A stretch of 64,000 nucleotides of DNA from Epiperipatus broadwayi (taxonomy: Eukaryota > Onychophora > Udeonychophora > Euonychophora > Peripatidae), in contig JAQFVV010006208.1 in NCBI GenBank assembly GCA_028023455.1, positions 5,814,963 to 5,878,962 on the forward strand. The letters run 5' to 3'. Position 1 is the stretch's first letter. Each line of letters starts with the position of its first letter. The position numbers were made by a program, and so were the translations under genes. Shown one piece after another: positions 1 to 11,329 of the stretch. The notes under the pieces were generated by a model, which did not search any database, was not told the origin of the DNA, and saw only the letters and a program-made list of their open reading frames with translations.

Positions 1-411
1 AGAGCATTTGAAATATATATATATTGGTACCGATTTAGTATGCGTTCATGGCCATTTTTAATTCTAAGAACCACCCAAAAACCCCTGCTGACACATCCGA
101 GTGATAAATGGCATTGATTATCTACACGTGGTCACAAATTTAAAATGCAAATTTCACAATTTTTATGCAATCGTGACTATTCGTTACAAAATTGCAATTT
201 TCATCAATAATTAAAAAATCAAAATGCAGTTTTCATACAGTTATACTTGATATAATCACGTGACTAAAATACAGCCACAAATCACATCAATAATTCTACA
301 ATTTAAAGTGCAACTTTCATACAATTATGCAATCATGAGTATTTTTTTATTGGAATAAATTGATTGAGTATACTTTCAATGCTTATGTGTCATAATAATG
401 GTTATTAAAAC
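1..411. repeat. Imperfect tandem repeats in upstream intron
   Basis: No gene is seen. Between about 130 and 345 the sequence repeats a short theme three times (ACAATTTAAA, then TGCAAYTTTCA, then ACARTTATGCAATC) with many mismatches. This looks like a decayed tandem repeat inside the intron upstream of the first Ig exon. Confidence 0.4.
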
Positions 412-660
412 AGGCAAAACTCTCCATACAGTAGTGCCACCCTGTGCCAACTAGAGTAATCAATGGATGCTAGACAGCTTGTGCACAAAATCCCTATTTA
501 ATGCCTACTCATCCAATATCTCCAGACTAGTTTCTAGCTTATGGCTTTCATCAGTGAGGAGCCACTGAGTAGCACTACTGCATGGAGAGTTTTGCCAGTT
601 TTTACAGCTTGAGCAAATATAACAAATGGTGATCATGTGATGTTTAGTGGTTTAATAATT
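405..660 (-). mobile_element. Family A repeat carrying a hammerhead ribozyme
   Basis: The ends carry an inverted repeat (GGCAAAACTCTCCATACAGT on the left, its near complement on the right), followed by GGTGATCATGTGATGTTTAG and TGGTTTAA. The same unit recurs at 3561, 6893, 21085 and 42225, with partial copies at 14010, 27265, 34240 and 42685. On the minus strand it holds a hammerhead core, annotated separately. No protein is encoded. It is a short non-autonomous element; whether it moves by a DNA or RNA route is not clear. Confidence 0.75.
510..565 (-). ncRNA. Hammerhead ribozyme, family A copy 1
   Basis: Read on the minus strand: CTGATGA (complement of 548-554), a stem II of AGC/GCT around a CATAA loop, then GAAAC (complement of 530-534), a palindromic minimal stem III (ACTAGT) and a GUC cleavage triplet ending at 525. 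These are the conserved hammerhead bases in the right order. Stem I has one mismatch in this copy, so activity is uncertain. Confidence 0.7.
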
Positions 661-1839
661 TGTTATTCTGGTGAGATTCATTTTTTGTTAATTTAAATAC
701 TGTTCAATCTTTCGTTCATTACTTATTTATTTATGCAATAAACCATGCCTTTTTAATTTAAAAAAAAATTATGATACATTTATGGTTGAGTAGTTTGGAC
801 AGAATACTTTTCTTTGCTTGATGTATACATTTTATTTTAAATGATAACATTGAAATGAATTATGACATTGAGGATAAAAATAATGTTTTATTACAGACAA
901 ATTGTTATTGCTTGATCAAAGAATACTGGTTAATATCTCTCTATATCTTGGAATAGAAACTTTATACAAGAATATTCCTAGCTGAGATTAGAAATGAGAA
1001 GATTAAATGTATAGTCTAAGTTAGAGAAAAACTATTAAAGACTCATATAAAGTTGTAAAAGAGAAGAAAAATCTTTTTCTGGATACCAATATTAGCATCA
1101 TGTAATTGTAATTAGAAAATAAATAGGATAAGAAGTAAAACAAATTGTGTTTCTGAAAGGGTGGGGACATCAATTAATGAAAAGCCGTTACTATTAGAAG
1201 AATACATTAGCTAAGAAAGGTTAAAGTAAATAACATTTCTTTGAAATTTTTACTTAGGGCTAGGAATGAAAATTGATAAGTAACATTTAAACTCTCCTCT
1301 AGGCTCAGTACTTTCTAGATTTTGAAAGATTTTAGTGGAAGAATATCAATTATTAAATTTAGCATTTTGATGGCTGAAAAGCATAATACAATTAAATAAT
1401 GTACATTTTATTGGTGATCGTTTATTGATCTGAATATGACAGAAATAGATAATTTTATCAGGTATATTTTTAAAATTTTAATAGTTGCTAAGAGAAGTTA
1501 ACTTTTGAAAATGAAAAATAAGATTTAGTTGTTTTTTTTTTTGTTATTACTAGCAAAACTCAGTGCCCATTAAATCATTTTTAATCATTAGCAGGAGTAC
1601 TATATGCTACTTTAGAAATTATTTTCTGTCCTATTTTTTATTAGTAATTATATATTGGACCATTTCTATCATCTAATGTAAAATATTGAATATCTTGAGA
1701 AAAAAAATAATCAAACTTCATTTAAACTTTCCAGATACATTGAGTTGTTACTAATAGCACATGGTATAATATATACACAATATTTTAAGTAATAGTATTC
1801 TCTTAAAGAAGTATAATAACTACTTTTTCTTATTGCATT
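661..1839. other. Intron sequence, nothing recognised
   Basis: A+T-rich sequence with poly-T and poly-A runs. No coding region, RNA gene or repeat structure could be supported. Confidence 0.5.
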
Positions 1840-2180
1840 GCCAAACGTATACCATATAATACTAAATTTTTCCATGCACTTTACTACTGTTACACAATGC
1901 TTTATTTACCACCCTTTCTCACAATTTAAAATTTTTAAAATTTGGTTGTAACAGTTGAAGTTAGGAGATAAAAAGTTCTGAAGAAGATTGCTGAAACAAT
2001 CGAAACTAAACTGTAAGAAAGGATGGTAAATAAAGCATTGTGTAACAGTTGTAAAGTGCTTGGACAATTTAATATTGTATAGTATATTCTCCTGTCTTCT
2101 TCAGAAATGACTGGCTTGACTAGTGGCAGTATAAAAATGAGAATCAAATTTGAACCCTTAGATTCTTAAATATTAAATTT
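1840..2180 (+). repeat. Inverted repeat with class 3 hammerhead-like core
   Basis: A segment near 1865-1920 (containing TTACACAATGCTTTATTTAC) is the reverse complement of 2022-2052. Between the arms lies CTGAAGA (1978-1984), one extra A, GATTG, a loop, CAATC and GAAAC (2002-2006). A related copy sits at 50225-50425, where the stem I match is better. The right side (2140-2180) resembles the inner part of the foldback at 46967-47653. Confidence 0.6.
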
Positions 2181-2815
2181 TAAGCTAATGTTTTAATCAC
2201 ATGAACATTATTTTGTTTATTCTAATGAGACTTCGTTGTAAACTATTTATAGGAAAATCTTAACAAGCAAGACTGATCTGCCTATACAGATGGGTTAATT
2301 ATATTTTGAAATATAATAAGTGAATCTAAGATTACTTAGTTTTAAGTCCTAGTACATTGTTGGAAAAATACAAAAAGCAAATATGGTAAAATTTTAGTAT
2401 TGTTAAGTCTGTTAACGTAATCTGCCAAAAACGTTTTTGAAAGGAATGTTTTGACTTTTTAAATTGTCTGTTGTTTAACTATAAGAAATATTATCCTCAG
2501 TTGAAAATAATTAGGATTTAAGTATGCTAAAGATGTTGAGGCAGGATAAACTTACATTGAAGTATGCTATTTGAAGATCAATATATTGATCAACTTTAAA
2601 ACTTTTTGAATCTAATATTGAATGTTGGTAAATCCTTTATATATATCCCCTTTAGCCGAACTAATCTTAAGCTATATTTATTACTATTTTTTTTTATCTT
2701 CGCTTTTTGACTTTTGAAATATAACAAAAATCTGAGGTATTATTATCCAGTAAGTAAATTATTGAACCACTATAAGTATTTGGAATATGGATCTTTTAAT
2801 CAAAAAGAGGTGTTG
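2181..2815. other. Intron sequence, nothing recognised
   Basis: A+T-rich sequence. One short open frame at 2714 overlaps the LINE 3' end and has no protein character. Confidence 0.45.
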
Positions 2816-2821
2816 TGGTGT

Positions 2822-3560
2822 GCTATGGCATTTCCTTTATTGAAGTTGGGAATCTTTCAGCCACTATGCCCAGAGAAACCCATAACCCACCTTACCTTTC
2901 CATTCCCCACTCTAAGTTTTTGATGCTCCATCCCATTTCCACAACATAATCTTTGTCAACTTTATGGCCTTTATATCTAAATCCCCCTTATCTTTTTCCA
3001 AACCCAGCATAAAAACCAATAACCCATCTCCTGTATAATCACTTTGTTTATATTTATTCTTCCACAACTTCATTATTTGTATCCTTTCTGCTTGTAAGCT
3101 TTTATATTCAATTAGCAAATGCCTAATATTTCCCCTGCCTTCCTTACATAAATTGCAAACTAAATTATCCATACTTTTCCATTTATGTGTATATTCCCTT
3201 ATTGCTAATGATTCTGTTTCAGCCTTAAATAGTAAACTATTTTTCTTGCTATTATCATAAATTAATTCACACCCAATATTCTGTTTACTTCTATGTATAT
3301 TTAAGCTATTTTTCTCTATATACTAGTTCTTCTTCTCTTCAATTCCCTATTCTTTATTAATGCATCTATTTTTCTATCCCATTCTTTGTCACTATAACAT
3401 AAAGTCTTTATCCAAATCTTGTGCATACCATACTTCCTTTCTCATCTATTTTGTTGCCTATCCTTTAACTCATAATCCAATTAAATACTATTTTGGCTAT
3501 TCTTTTACTATCCATAAATAGCAATCTACTGAACATTTTCATTTTGCTTTTTTCAAGTAG
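2822..3560 (-). pseudogene. LINE 3' fragment with RT-associated zinc knuckle
   Basis: On the minus strand 3172-2912 is open and encodes a C-x2-C...H-L-L pattern (MDNLVCNLCKEG...NIRHLL) typical of the zinc knuckle at the C-terminus of many LINE ORF2 proteins. The frame continues upstream, with breaks, to about 3300 (KAETESLAIREYTHKW region), so more of the ORF2 tail is present but broken. The sequence at 2822-2905, beyond the stop, is shared with 12243-12400 and is probably the 3' UTR of this family. No RT catalytic motif remains. Identification rests on the knuckle and its context; the clade is not resolved. Confidence 0.6.
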
Positions 3561-3762
3561 AACTCTCCATGCATTAATCAATGCAAGCCAAAATAATCAA
3601 TGAGTGCATGAAGTTTTATGCATAATTGCACACCAAAGTAATCAATGAGTGCATGAAGGTTTATGCATAAAATCCCTATCTAGTGCCTACTCATCCAATA
3701 TCCCCAGATTAGTTCTTAGCTTGTTTTCATCAATGAGGAATGATGTTTAGTGGTTTAATCTT
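3561..3762 (-). mobile_element. Family A repeat, internally duplicated and decayed
   Basis: Starts with AGAACTCTCCATGCA and ends with GATGTTTAGTGGTTTAAT, as in other family A copies. The segment AATCAATGAGTGCATGAAG is present twice in tandem. The hammerhead position reads TCATCAA with a broken GAAAC, so the ribozyme is dead here. Confidence 0.65.
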
Positions 3763-3857
3763 TTAATCAAAGGATATCAAAAGACTATTATTAACTATAA
3801 AGTTGTAATTAATAATTTGTTAAGCACATACTCATTAATTAAGTAATATATATTAAG

Positions 3858-3960
3858 GCTATAACCTTAAGACTATGCACCTAGATGCGACAGTAGAGGT
3901 CACTACTGTCGCATGGCAGGCGCATAGTCTTAAGATACATTATTCACTATAGTGGTTATA
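3858..3960. repeat. Small strong hairpin
   Basis: CTTAAGACTATGC at 3866 pairs with GCATAGTCTTAAG at 3922, and ATGCGACAGTAG pairs with CTACTGTCGCAT across a 6-nt loop. An outer TATAACC/GGTTATA pair extends it. It may be a very small MITE. Confidence 0.6.
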
Positions 3961-4455
3961 CTTTATTAGAAATAAATGGAACTTGAAAAAACAATATAAA
4001 AAAAAAACGCAAACATGAACTCAAGTGTGATCACATTTTTAAAAAGTCAATAATTACCCTAATATAAAGAATAAACTATTTTCTTTAATCATAGAACTAA
4101 ATTAAAATCTTCCTAATTGCTTTGTTTAAACTGTTTATAGTTAAAAATATATAATAATTCAAAAAATTAGAAAAGAAAATATTCGAAAAGCAAATTTTAA
4201 AATAATAGTTGGCAAAAAGACAAGATTTCTGTTTTTCACATTGTCCTAAGTTTTTATATGTCTCTAGCATAAAAAAAAATTCTTTTTCTTTTCGTCACAT
4301 ATTTGTAAAACAATACTGAATTGTTATGGGGGAGGGAGGAGTATTTGATTGAAATTAAATAAGTATTGTAGAGAAGATGATATTGAGAAACTGTTTTTTT
4401 TTTTAACTTTTAAAACAAAGAAGTAAAAGTATCTAAGAAAAAATTAATCTAAATG
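3961..4455. other. Intron sequence, nothing recognised
   Basis: A+T-rich with a short purine-rich run (GGGGGAGGGAGGAG) near 4328. No gene seen. Confidence 0.45.
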
Positions 4456-4830
4456 TAACATAGGGGATTTAAACACAAACTTTTAAGCTCCCTTCAGCTG
4501 TCTACTCGAAATGATCTTCACTATATAGATCATCATCTCCCACACACATATATAATCAGTGTTTGGTTTGTATTAAGATAAAAGATCTTCAAACTTTAAT
4601 GTGGACAGGCTTAAATCTGTTCTACCATCTAACTCTTGAGCCATCCATATTATTGAAAATCTATATGATAGAATGCCCAAATCTCTTGTTGATGCCAATG
4701 TTATTGTTGTGCTCATGTTGACATTAAGTCTCTATGACCCTTCATATGTAGGACCATATTCATTTAAATACACAGAAAAGAGATGGGCAGGATGCAGGTT
4801 GAATTTGTCTAAACTCCAAGTATATAAAGT
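4456..4830 (-). mobile_element. Family B arm, ribozyme deleted
   Basis: Matches one arm of the complete family B foldback at 58868-59797 (GGGGATTTAAACACA start, CAAACTTTAATG, GATGCCAATGTTATTGTTGT, GACATTAAGTC, AGAGATGGGCAGGATGCAGG). At about 4508-4530 the sequence jumps past the position where other copies hold the hammerhead module, so the ribozyme is lost. A 79-codon open frame inside it has no protein character. Confidence 0.7.
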
Positions 4831-5320
4831 ATACTTGTATTCAAATATTAAAATTAATTTAATTAACTTTATTATCTACCGATGTGCATCTCCAGAAAAA
4901 AAATGTTACTGAATGACATTTTCTTTAGAAGGTTGGAATCCTATCATGTTTTTTTAAAAAAATAAGCTACATAGTTATTGTCTTACTGTTATCGTACCAC
5001 TACTGAAAAAAGCTTTTTCCAAAGTCTTCTTCTTCTTTTTTTTTTTTTTTTTGAGCATTTAGTGTTCATTTTTCTCACTATTTCATTTCTTCCAGTGTTA
5101 TTTAAAAAGATTAATATTCTCATTCGATATAAATATATTTGTTAATATTGTCATATTGTCTTTATTTTGTATCCTATAAAACCTTGTTTAATTTTTATAG
5201 TTATATCTTATTTTCAAAATAAAGTGCTACTAATTAAAAATATTAAGGTTTGCAAACATGGCATGCACCCACACATGTTTAAAATATAATAAATATATTT
5301 TCATATACTAATAATGAAGA
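4831..5320. other. Intron sequence, nothing recognised
   Basis: A+T-rich with a poly-T run at about 5032-5052. No structure supported. Confidence 0.45.
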
Positions 5321-5793
5321 TACTTTAAGACAGGCTAAAACCTGTATCAAATGCATCTTGAAATATTTACAAATAGTCCAACAAATATTTTACCCATAGC
5401 AGGACCTCACAGACCATGACATAAGAAAGCGACTTTTATGAAAATAAGAGCAGCATCTTATCTTTATCCTAAATTTCTACTTATATGGGCCAATCTGAAG
5501 CATCCTGATTTGGGAGCATGAAATTGTTGTTCTCTTCATTGTTTAAGTCCACTATTTCCTTAATCAATTAATCAGTGAAGAGAACAACAACTTCACACTT
5601 CCAAATCAGGATACTTCAGATTGGCTTATATAAGTAGAAATTTAGGTTAAAGATAAGAAACTGCTCTTATCTTTATAAAAGTCGCTATTTTGTACGGTGA
5701 TTTATGAGGTACTTCTATCGGCAAAATATTTGCTTGACTATTTATGAATATTTCAAGGTGCATTTGATACAGGTTTTAGCCTGTCTTAAAGTA
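5321..5793. mobile_element. Foldback element upstream of the Ig exon
   Basis: The ends are exact complements (TACTTTAAGACAGGC at 5321, GCCTGTCTTAAAGTA ending 5793) and pairing continues inward over about 200 bp per arm with small differences (TTGTTGTTCTCTTCA at 5525 with TGAAGAGAACAACAA at 5576). No ORF. This is a non-autonomous inverted-repeat element ending only about 130 bp before the exon acceptor. Confidence 0.8.
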
Positions 5794-5924
5794 AGCCAAT
5801 AATGAATTATTTTGGTTATAATCTTGTTACGTTTAATTTTTAACATGCTCAAAATCAAATTTTTGTCGAATCCACTTCATTCAGTTTTCAAAGAAAATTC
5901 TTCAATAATGATTTGTATTTTTAG

Positions 5925-6214
5925 AAAACCTGCCGTCAAACCTGAATTTGTACGACAGTTACGTGACCAACAGTGTGCTGATGGTGAATCCGTTACTTTT
6001 GAGTGTATTGTCAACGCAGTTCCAACTCCAAATGTGCATTGGGAACATGATAACAAACCAATTAAGTCTAGTGAAGATTTTAAAATCACATTTGATGGTG
6101 AAATATGCAGACTTAGAATTGCTGATATATTTCCAGAGGATGAAGGAGAATATTGTTGCATAGCTGACAATGAAGCAGGAAGAGCTATAACTAGTGCTGC
6201 CCTCTTTGTTGACA
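5925..6214 (+). CDS. Exon encoding an I-set Ig domain of a giant muscle protein
   Basis: One complete intracellular I-set Ig domain of the kind repeated in titin, twitchin, stretchin-MLCK, obscurin/UNC-89 and relatives, which build and hold the sarcomere. The 96 whole codons start KPAVKPEFVRQL, with B-strand Cys27 (TFEC), C-strand Trp39 (VHW), and the F-strand D-E-G-E-Y-C-C signature at 72-78, so the Cys27-Cys78 pair is intact. The acceptor follows TTTGTATTTTTAG and the donor is GTAAGT at 6215. The incoming intron is phase 2 and the outgoing one phase 1, which fits the next exon exactly. The frame runs upstream through intron sequence to an ATG at 5812, which is not the real start. The specific family member cannot be decided from single Ig domains. 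Confidence 0.9.
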
Positions 6215-6892
6215 GTAAGTTTTTTCCTTTTTTTTGTTGTTGTTGATTTTAGAATTTAAGTTAAAAATTAATCGAGAATTTTTATATTTAAATAAGTATC
6301 ATATTTTGATTTTATTAAATAAATATAAATATTGTATGATTTTTTTTGTACAAAGTTGAAGATCGTAGAATTAATATTATTGTAGTTTTACCTATAATCT
6401 ATGAATTCTAATTTTTGCCTTGAAGAAAGAAACAGTTTGATAGAATTTAACATTTTTTTTTAATCAAATAGTTTTGTTATAATTTTGCCATGAGCATTGA
6501 TTATTAAATACAAATCAGGTTTTTGATATCAAGTTTATAAATGAATTAAATATTTATTACATCAAAATATATATACATATATTTAATTGTTCTGCCCTTA
6601 CAATCAAAGTTAAAACATGATTGAATGTTTTAAAGTAATATAGTAATGGAGATGGTGTTAAGATATTAATCCAACTATGACTATCTTAATTTCATAGATG
6701 ATTTCTTGCACATTATCAGTAACTTTTAAAAATACAAAGCAAGTGAAATTACAAGCTTTTAAAAGTATAAATCCCTTTTTTTATTGTTGATTGTATCACA
6801 TAAATTATTACACTGCTAATATACACATATTTTGTATGTTCATTGTATGTAAAACATATACAATACTGTTTCCTTATTTCACAGAGGCTAAA
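6215..6892. other. Intron start, nothing recognised
   Basis: A+T-rich intron sequence after the donor. No feature supported. Confidence 0.45.
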
Positions 6893-7110
6893 CTCTTCAT
6901 ACAGTAGCGCCACCAGTACAAGCCAGAGTAATCAATGGATGCAAGAAGGTTTGTGCATAAAATCTCTATCTAATGATGCTCATCCAATATCTCCAGACTA
7001 GTTTCTAGTTTGTGGCTTTCATCAGTGAGGAGTGGAGAGTTTAGCCTCTGTATAATCAGCTTGTGTAAGCATAAGAAATGGTGATCATGTGGTTGTTTCC
7101 TTATCATGGT
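6893..7110 (-). mobile_element. Family A repeat carrying a hammerhead ribozyme
   Basis: AGGCTAAACTCTTCATACAG at the left is matched by the inverted GTGGAGAGTTTAGCCT at 7031, and the unit ends in AAGAAATGGTGATCATGTG. The family A middle segment (AGAGTAATCAATGGATGCAA) is present, with a hammerhead core on the minus strand. Confidence 0.75.
6980..7035 (-). ncRNA. Hammerhead ribozyme, family A copy 3
   Basis: Minus strand: CTGATGA (complement of 7019-7025), stem II with a CACAA loop, GAAAC (complement of 7001-7005), ACTAGT, then C and TGG. The catalytic core is complete. Stem II is weakened compared with the copy at 21144-21200. Confidence 0.65.
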
Positions 7111-7327
7111 TTAATTTTATATCATAATTCTCATATGTAAAGCTTTTCATTATTTTATCAAGCATAATAGATCCCGGTCGATCTTTTTTTAATGTATTTT
7201 TTTTTTAAAAAGATATTAATTTAATTTTTATTGTTATTGTTGAAAGCATAAAACCGTGCATCTACTTTTCTTATGTACTTAAAGAAATATTGTAGGAGAC
7301 AAATTTCATATAAAGATTTTTTAGCCA

Positions 7328-7620
7328 TCAAATTGAGATGCTATTATAGTTAATATTAACTACAAATGCATTTTTTTAGGAAAATGCATGCAAATTTATT
7401 TATTTATCAATCAACAAATTTATTTATTTATCAGTCAATAATTTTATTTATATATGTATATGGTTTGTGTTCGTTATAAACTGAATCAAGTTGAGATGAT
7501 GTTATGGTTAATATTGACTATAAAAGCATTTTTTAGGAGCATGCATGCAAATTTATTTATTTATCAATCAATAAATTTATTTATGTATGTATGTGGTTTG
7601 TGTTCATTATTAACTGAAAA
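7328..7620. repeat. Tandem duplication, two units of about 134-158 bp
   Basis: The unit starting TCAAATTGAGATG (7328) is repeated from TCAAGTTGAGATG (7486). Both contain GCATGCAAATTTATTTATTT and GGTTTGTGTTCRTTAT. The first copy has an additional internal TTTATTTATTTATCAGTCAA stretch. A 100-codon open frame crosses the second unit by chance. Confidence 0.7.
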
Positions 7621-8090
7621 TATTATTTTTTCATGTAACATTAGAAATGTAATTATCAAAAACATTTTTTTTAATAATCACATTATTGAGTATTGGAATC
7701 ATTTTTCCTTGATTCACATTTTCCCTTTTTTGTATCATCACTTCTTCATGTGCTAAATTTGAATCTTCTTAGCAGTTTACTCAAAGTATACTCATTTCAG
7801 TATCTCTATCTAATAAGTAGAATTTGAAAAATTATTTGAACACAGTAACAAAACTGTTGTGATTAAGTATTGTAGATATGAAACAATTTCTGACTGGAAA
7901 ATGTTAATTTTATTTTAGATAAAACAATCCAATAATATTTAAAATCTTACTTAAATGTAGTGATTTGATGAGCCGGTTTAATTAAACCATCTAAATTATC
8001 TATATATAGTTCACAGTATTGTCATGTATGCACTCATCAAAATGTCAACAGAAAAAGCAAAATGATAGCAAAAAATCTACAATTTAATTT
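7621..8090. other. Intron sequence, nothing recognised
   Basis: A+T-rich. No gene or repeat recognised. Confidence 0.45.
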
Positions 8091-8094
8091 TTAA

Positions 8095-8400
8095 TATATT
8101 CGGGATTCAAACTCAGACTTTCACATGACCCACTACTCTCAGCACTATCTCATATTGCTGACCCACCTGGATCAGATTGGCTATCTTAATATAAAGCTAA
8201 GCATTGATTATATATATGTGTGCGGATAGTAATCTAGACCAACTGATGATTGCTGGTTTAGCATGAAATAAGTATATTGGTGATTATTTATGTTTTCAAC
8301 ATGTGTGTGATCAGGTGGTTCAGCAATATGAGATGGCACTGAGAGTAGTGGGTCGTGTGAAAGGCTGAGTTCGAATTCCGAATATATTACATTATAAAAT
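8095..8400 (+). mobile_element. Short family B-like foldback with hammerhead
   Basis: ATTCGGGATTCAAACTCAGA at 8100 is complementary to the segment ending near 8385, and CCCACTACTCTCAG pairs with CTGAGAGTAGTGGG at 8338. The right arm holds a complete hammerhead module; the left arm has lost most of it. No real ORF. Confidence 0.75.
8231..8288 (+). ncRNA. Hammerhead ribozyme, shared B/C/D module
   Basis: CTGATGA (8243-8249), stem II TGCT/AGCA with a GGTTT loop, GAAA (8265-8268), then a minimal stem III with A as the base before the cleavage point, and stem I CCAA/TTGG (8277-8280) extended by AATC/GATT after an internal loop. The outermost stem II pair is mismatched. All conserved core bases are present. 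Confidence 0.75.
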
Positions 8401-8457
8401 GCAGGTTTAAGCCTGTACAATGTATTAATTTAATTTTTAATAAAACAAAAAGTTTAG

Positions 8458-8820
8458 TAATAATATAACTATATAGAAGATAACCAAATCTCTATCCTAG
8501 CGCCGCCGTTAGACAAGATCTTAAAACTGCAAAAATAAGGAAATAAAAGCAGCCATCTTATTTCCGAACCCAAATGGTAATTTATGAGCCAATTAAGTGT
8601 CTAGAAGTGAGAACGTGAACATATAAATCATTCATTTTAAATCCATTTCTTATTTTAATATTCTTATTAGCACTTCTGAAATATTAACATTTACTTTGTA
8701 CCAATATTAGATAATATTAAATTATGTAATACTCTATAAGTTTTACGAGTGCAGTGTTTAAACTGTAACTATATAGAAGATAATCAAACCTCCACACCAC
8801 TGCCGTTAAACAAGATCTGA
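8458..8820. repeat. Spaced direct repeat of about 60 bp
   Basis: AACTATATAGAAGATAA at about 8466 and again at about 8767 are each followed by a similar GC-richer tract ending in ACAAGATCT. The repeats are in the same orientation about 300 bp apart, as expected for ends of a direct-repeat element or a duplication. Nothing coding lies between. Confidence 0.45.
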
Positions 8821-8984
8821 ATGGAATGAAAGATTAATTCTATCTTAAATATAATAATAAATAACTAAAGTTTTATCTCACATACATTTACTTATATTTT
8901 CCACATCAAAACCACCCTTTCTCTAACTTAATGTCACAATATATATAATTGCTAAAAGTAATAAAATTGTTATTAGTAACTGAA

Positions 8985-9335
8985 ATACAGGCTTATTATA
9001 TACCTGTGTCTACATATGTAATATATAGGGTATATGAGGACAGACTTTCGCACCACCCATCACTCTCCCCTCCATCTCATAACACTGATACACTTGAACA
9101 CATATATGTCGAAAAGATAAATAATCACCAATATTCGTATTTCATGCTAAACCAGCAATCATCAGTTGGTCCAGATTACCATCTCCACACATATATGCTA
9201 TAAGTGCTCAGATATATATTAAGATAGCCAATCTTCATACTTTAATTTAATGGACAGGCTTCAATCTACTTCACACTCCCAACTCTTCAACCGTCCATCC
9301 AATTGAAAATCTGATGATGGAACGCGCAATTGTAT
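8985..9335 (-). mobile_element. Family B arm with intact hammerhead
   Basis: Matches the family B arm: GACAGACTTTCG, CCAGCAATCATCAGTTGGTC, TATTAAGATAGCCAATCTTC, CTTTAATTTAATGGACAGGC and CTGATGATGGAACG. Lies in the orientation opposite to the 8231 ribozyme about 900 bp away. Confidence 0.75.
9120..9176 (-). ncRNA. Hammerhead ribozyme, shared B/C/D module
   Basis: Minus strand: CTGATGA (complement of 9159-9165), stem II TGCT/AGCA with loop GGTTT, GAAA (complement of 9140-9143), stem I CCAA/TTGG with outer AATC/GATT. Nearly identical to the 8231 copy, so the two form an inverted ribozyme pair. Confidence 0.75.
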
Positions 9336-10033
9336 TTATTTGTTTTGTTTTTTAGTTCATGCATTTTTATTTATTTTTTCTATTGTATTAATATTAAAAA
9401 AGGAATATTTTATATTTAAAAATCATTATTATAAGATTTTTGTGTACATTTTATTCTATAATATCGCCCAGAAAAATAAAATCTTTATAATAATGCTTGT
9501 TTACTTTATAGAAATAATATTTGGGAAAGACGCATTCTTTCATTTTGTATGCTTAATGTCTTCCCAGAAATAAACTAATAAAAGAAAGAAATGGGTCGTA
9601 TATTGCTGCGGAAGTGGATAAACATATGAACTGTTGAAAAATTTAATGACCATACAGTAAATAAGATATATATATTAAGGAAGTCCTACATAGCGACGGC
9701 AAAAAAAATTTTTTTTTCTGGAATCATTTAGAGTAAAATTGCCGATTTATTTTTGCTATATATCTTTAATTTAATTATGCTAAACACTTTTACCTGCCAT
9801 TTAATTCACAAATATATTAAGTTTAATAATAAATTATATGGTTAAATTAACCCTGCAACTCTTTCCCAGAGACATTGGAACAAGTGTAATCGCTGCTCCC
9901 ATTACAGGTTTGGATTGAATCAGTTATTTCAAATGACCATGCATTAATTAATATCTCATATAATTATAATAATAAAAGAAATTAATTCTTAAGGAAATAA
10001 AATTCGGTTATGTAAACAAGAGTAAGGTAAAGC
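9336..10033. other. Intron sequence, nothing recognised
   Basis: A+T-rich. No gene seen. Confidence 0.45.
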
Positions 10034-10130
10034 TTTTTTTTTTTTTTAATGTGTCAAAGCGTCGGCCGGGAAGCGAACCCCGGGACAACTGTAGTAAGGC
10101 AACTGTGCTAACCACTCGGCCAACAACGCT
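10034..10130 (-). mobile_element. tRNA-derived SINE
   Basis: The minus strand reads from AGCGTTG through an A-box-like GGCCGAGTGGTTAGCACAG to a B-box-like GGGGTTCGCTTCCCGG, ending GACACATT plus an A tail (the T run at 10034). The GCCGAGTGGTTA stretch points to a tRNA-Ser or tRNA-Leu ancestor. Short subfamily without the insert seen at 43021. Confidence 0.85.
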
Positions 10131-10132
10131 AG

Positions 10133-11325
10133 ACTAACATCTCATACTGTGTTTATTATGGATAATAATGAATTATTAATTTGAAGCAGTCCATTTGAAA
10201 TGTAGTTGGTTCCTAGGTAACTGCTTGCTAATGAATAATCTTCTATTCTCAATTGGAAAAAATGGGAGGGGAGGGGAAGGGAGGAATTAACTACAAAATT
10301 AAATAAATAAAATTATTGTATTCAATACATTCATATTAATTTGAAATTACTGAAGGAAGTGATAAATGTATAAAGAATAACAAACAAAAATAAATTCATA
10401 TTATTATAAATCCTAACAAAATCGATTATTATTACTTATGTATATATAAGTGAATATTAAATAATATATATTTTTGCTGACAAAGAAAATTATAAGTATT
10501 CTTGTTTTTTTAATTCAGGTTAAATATACTGTGTATAGCACTTGATTTTGGTAAAGTTAGATATCTAATTCAACATTTATTTATTTTTAAAATAATAATA
10601 AATTCATCATCCATTTAAGTTGTGAAAATGGCAAAAAATAGATGACCATGAGAAAAAAGCATTTCCATGACATATATATGTAAAGTTATTAAAAACAAGT
10701 TAATCATATCAGAGAGAAAAAAAACTGACCTTTTTTTAATTAAAATAATCAATATAAAAATACGTAATAGTAGTATATCAAAATACTAATTAAAAGAGGG
10801 AGGAATTGGTTTCACTTTCACCCTTAGGCATGGTATAATCATTGAAATTAGTTTAATGTTCAAATTTGGTACATGAAGGGGGGGGGGGCGTAAGGTAAAT
10901 CATTTTCACTGATCTTAATATGTGCTAAAACTTCGAAAAATTAAATAAATACGCATTAAATAAATAATTAACATGTGACTTTTTTTTTGGAATTTACAAG
11001 ATTATTACATTTATACGTTAAATTAAAGAAATAATTTGTTTTAATACCAGCAATTACTGGTTATTTAAAATAATCAGATATCTATCACGTTATTCTGAAT
11101 ATGATTTAAAGATCACATTCTATATCAACATATTCATACTACATAAGCGAATTTAATTCGAATTGTTGGAGTGGGGGGATTTAACGTTAAAAATAAAAAA
11201 ATATTTGAATAGAAAAATAAAATTAGATATAAAAGCTAATTAATACTTAATCATAAACTGTAAGAACAATTTGAAAAATAAAATATTTAATAATTTATTA
11301 GACATAATAAACACCTCCATACTTC
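10133..11325. other. Intron sequence, nothing recognised
   Basis: A+T-rich, with a G-rich run (GGGAGGGGAGGGGAAGGGAG near 10264) and a G homopolymer near 10880. No gene or element boundary is supported. Confidence 0.45.
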
Positions 11326-11329
11326 CCCA

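Noticed and set aside
5877-6170. Minus-strand and second-frame open frames over the Ig exon
   Set aside because: They are shadows of the real Ig coding frame with no domain of their own.
5812-6246. 144-codon open frame starting at an ATG in front of the Ig domain
   Set aside because: The part before 5925 is intron read-through: a pyrimidine-rich acceptor sits at 5924, the Ig homology starts after it, and the frame also runs past the GTAAGT donor.
10034-10130. Functional tRNA gene
   Set aside because: A and B boxes are present but the cloverleaf is degenerate, the unit is dispersed in many copies with A tails and target duplications, so it is a SINE.
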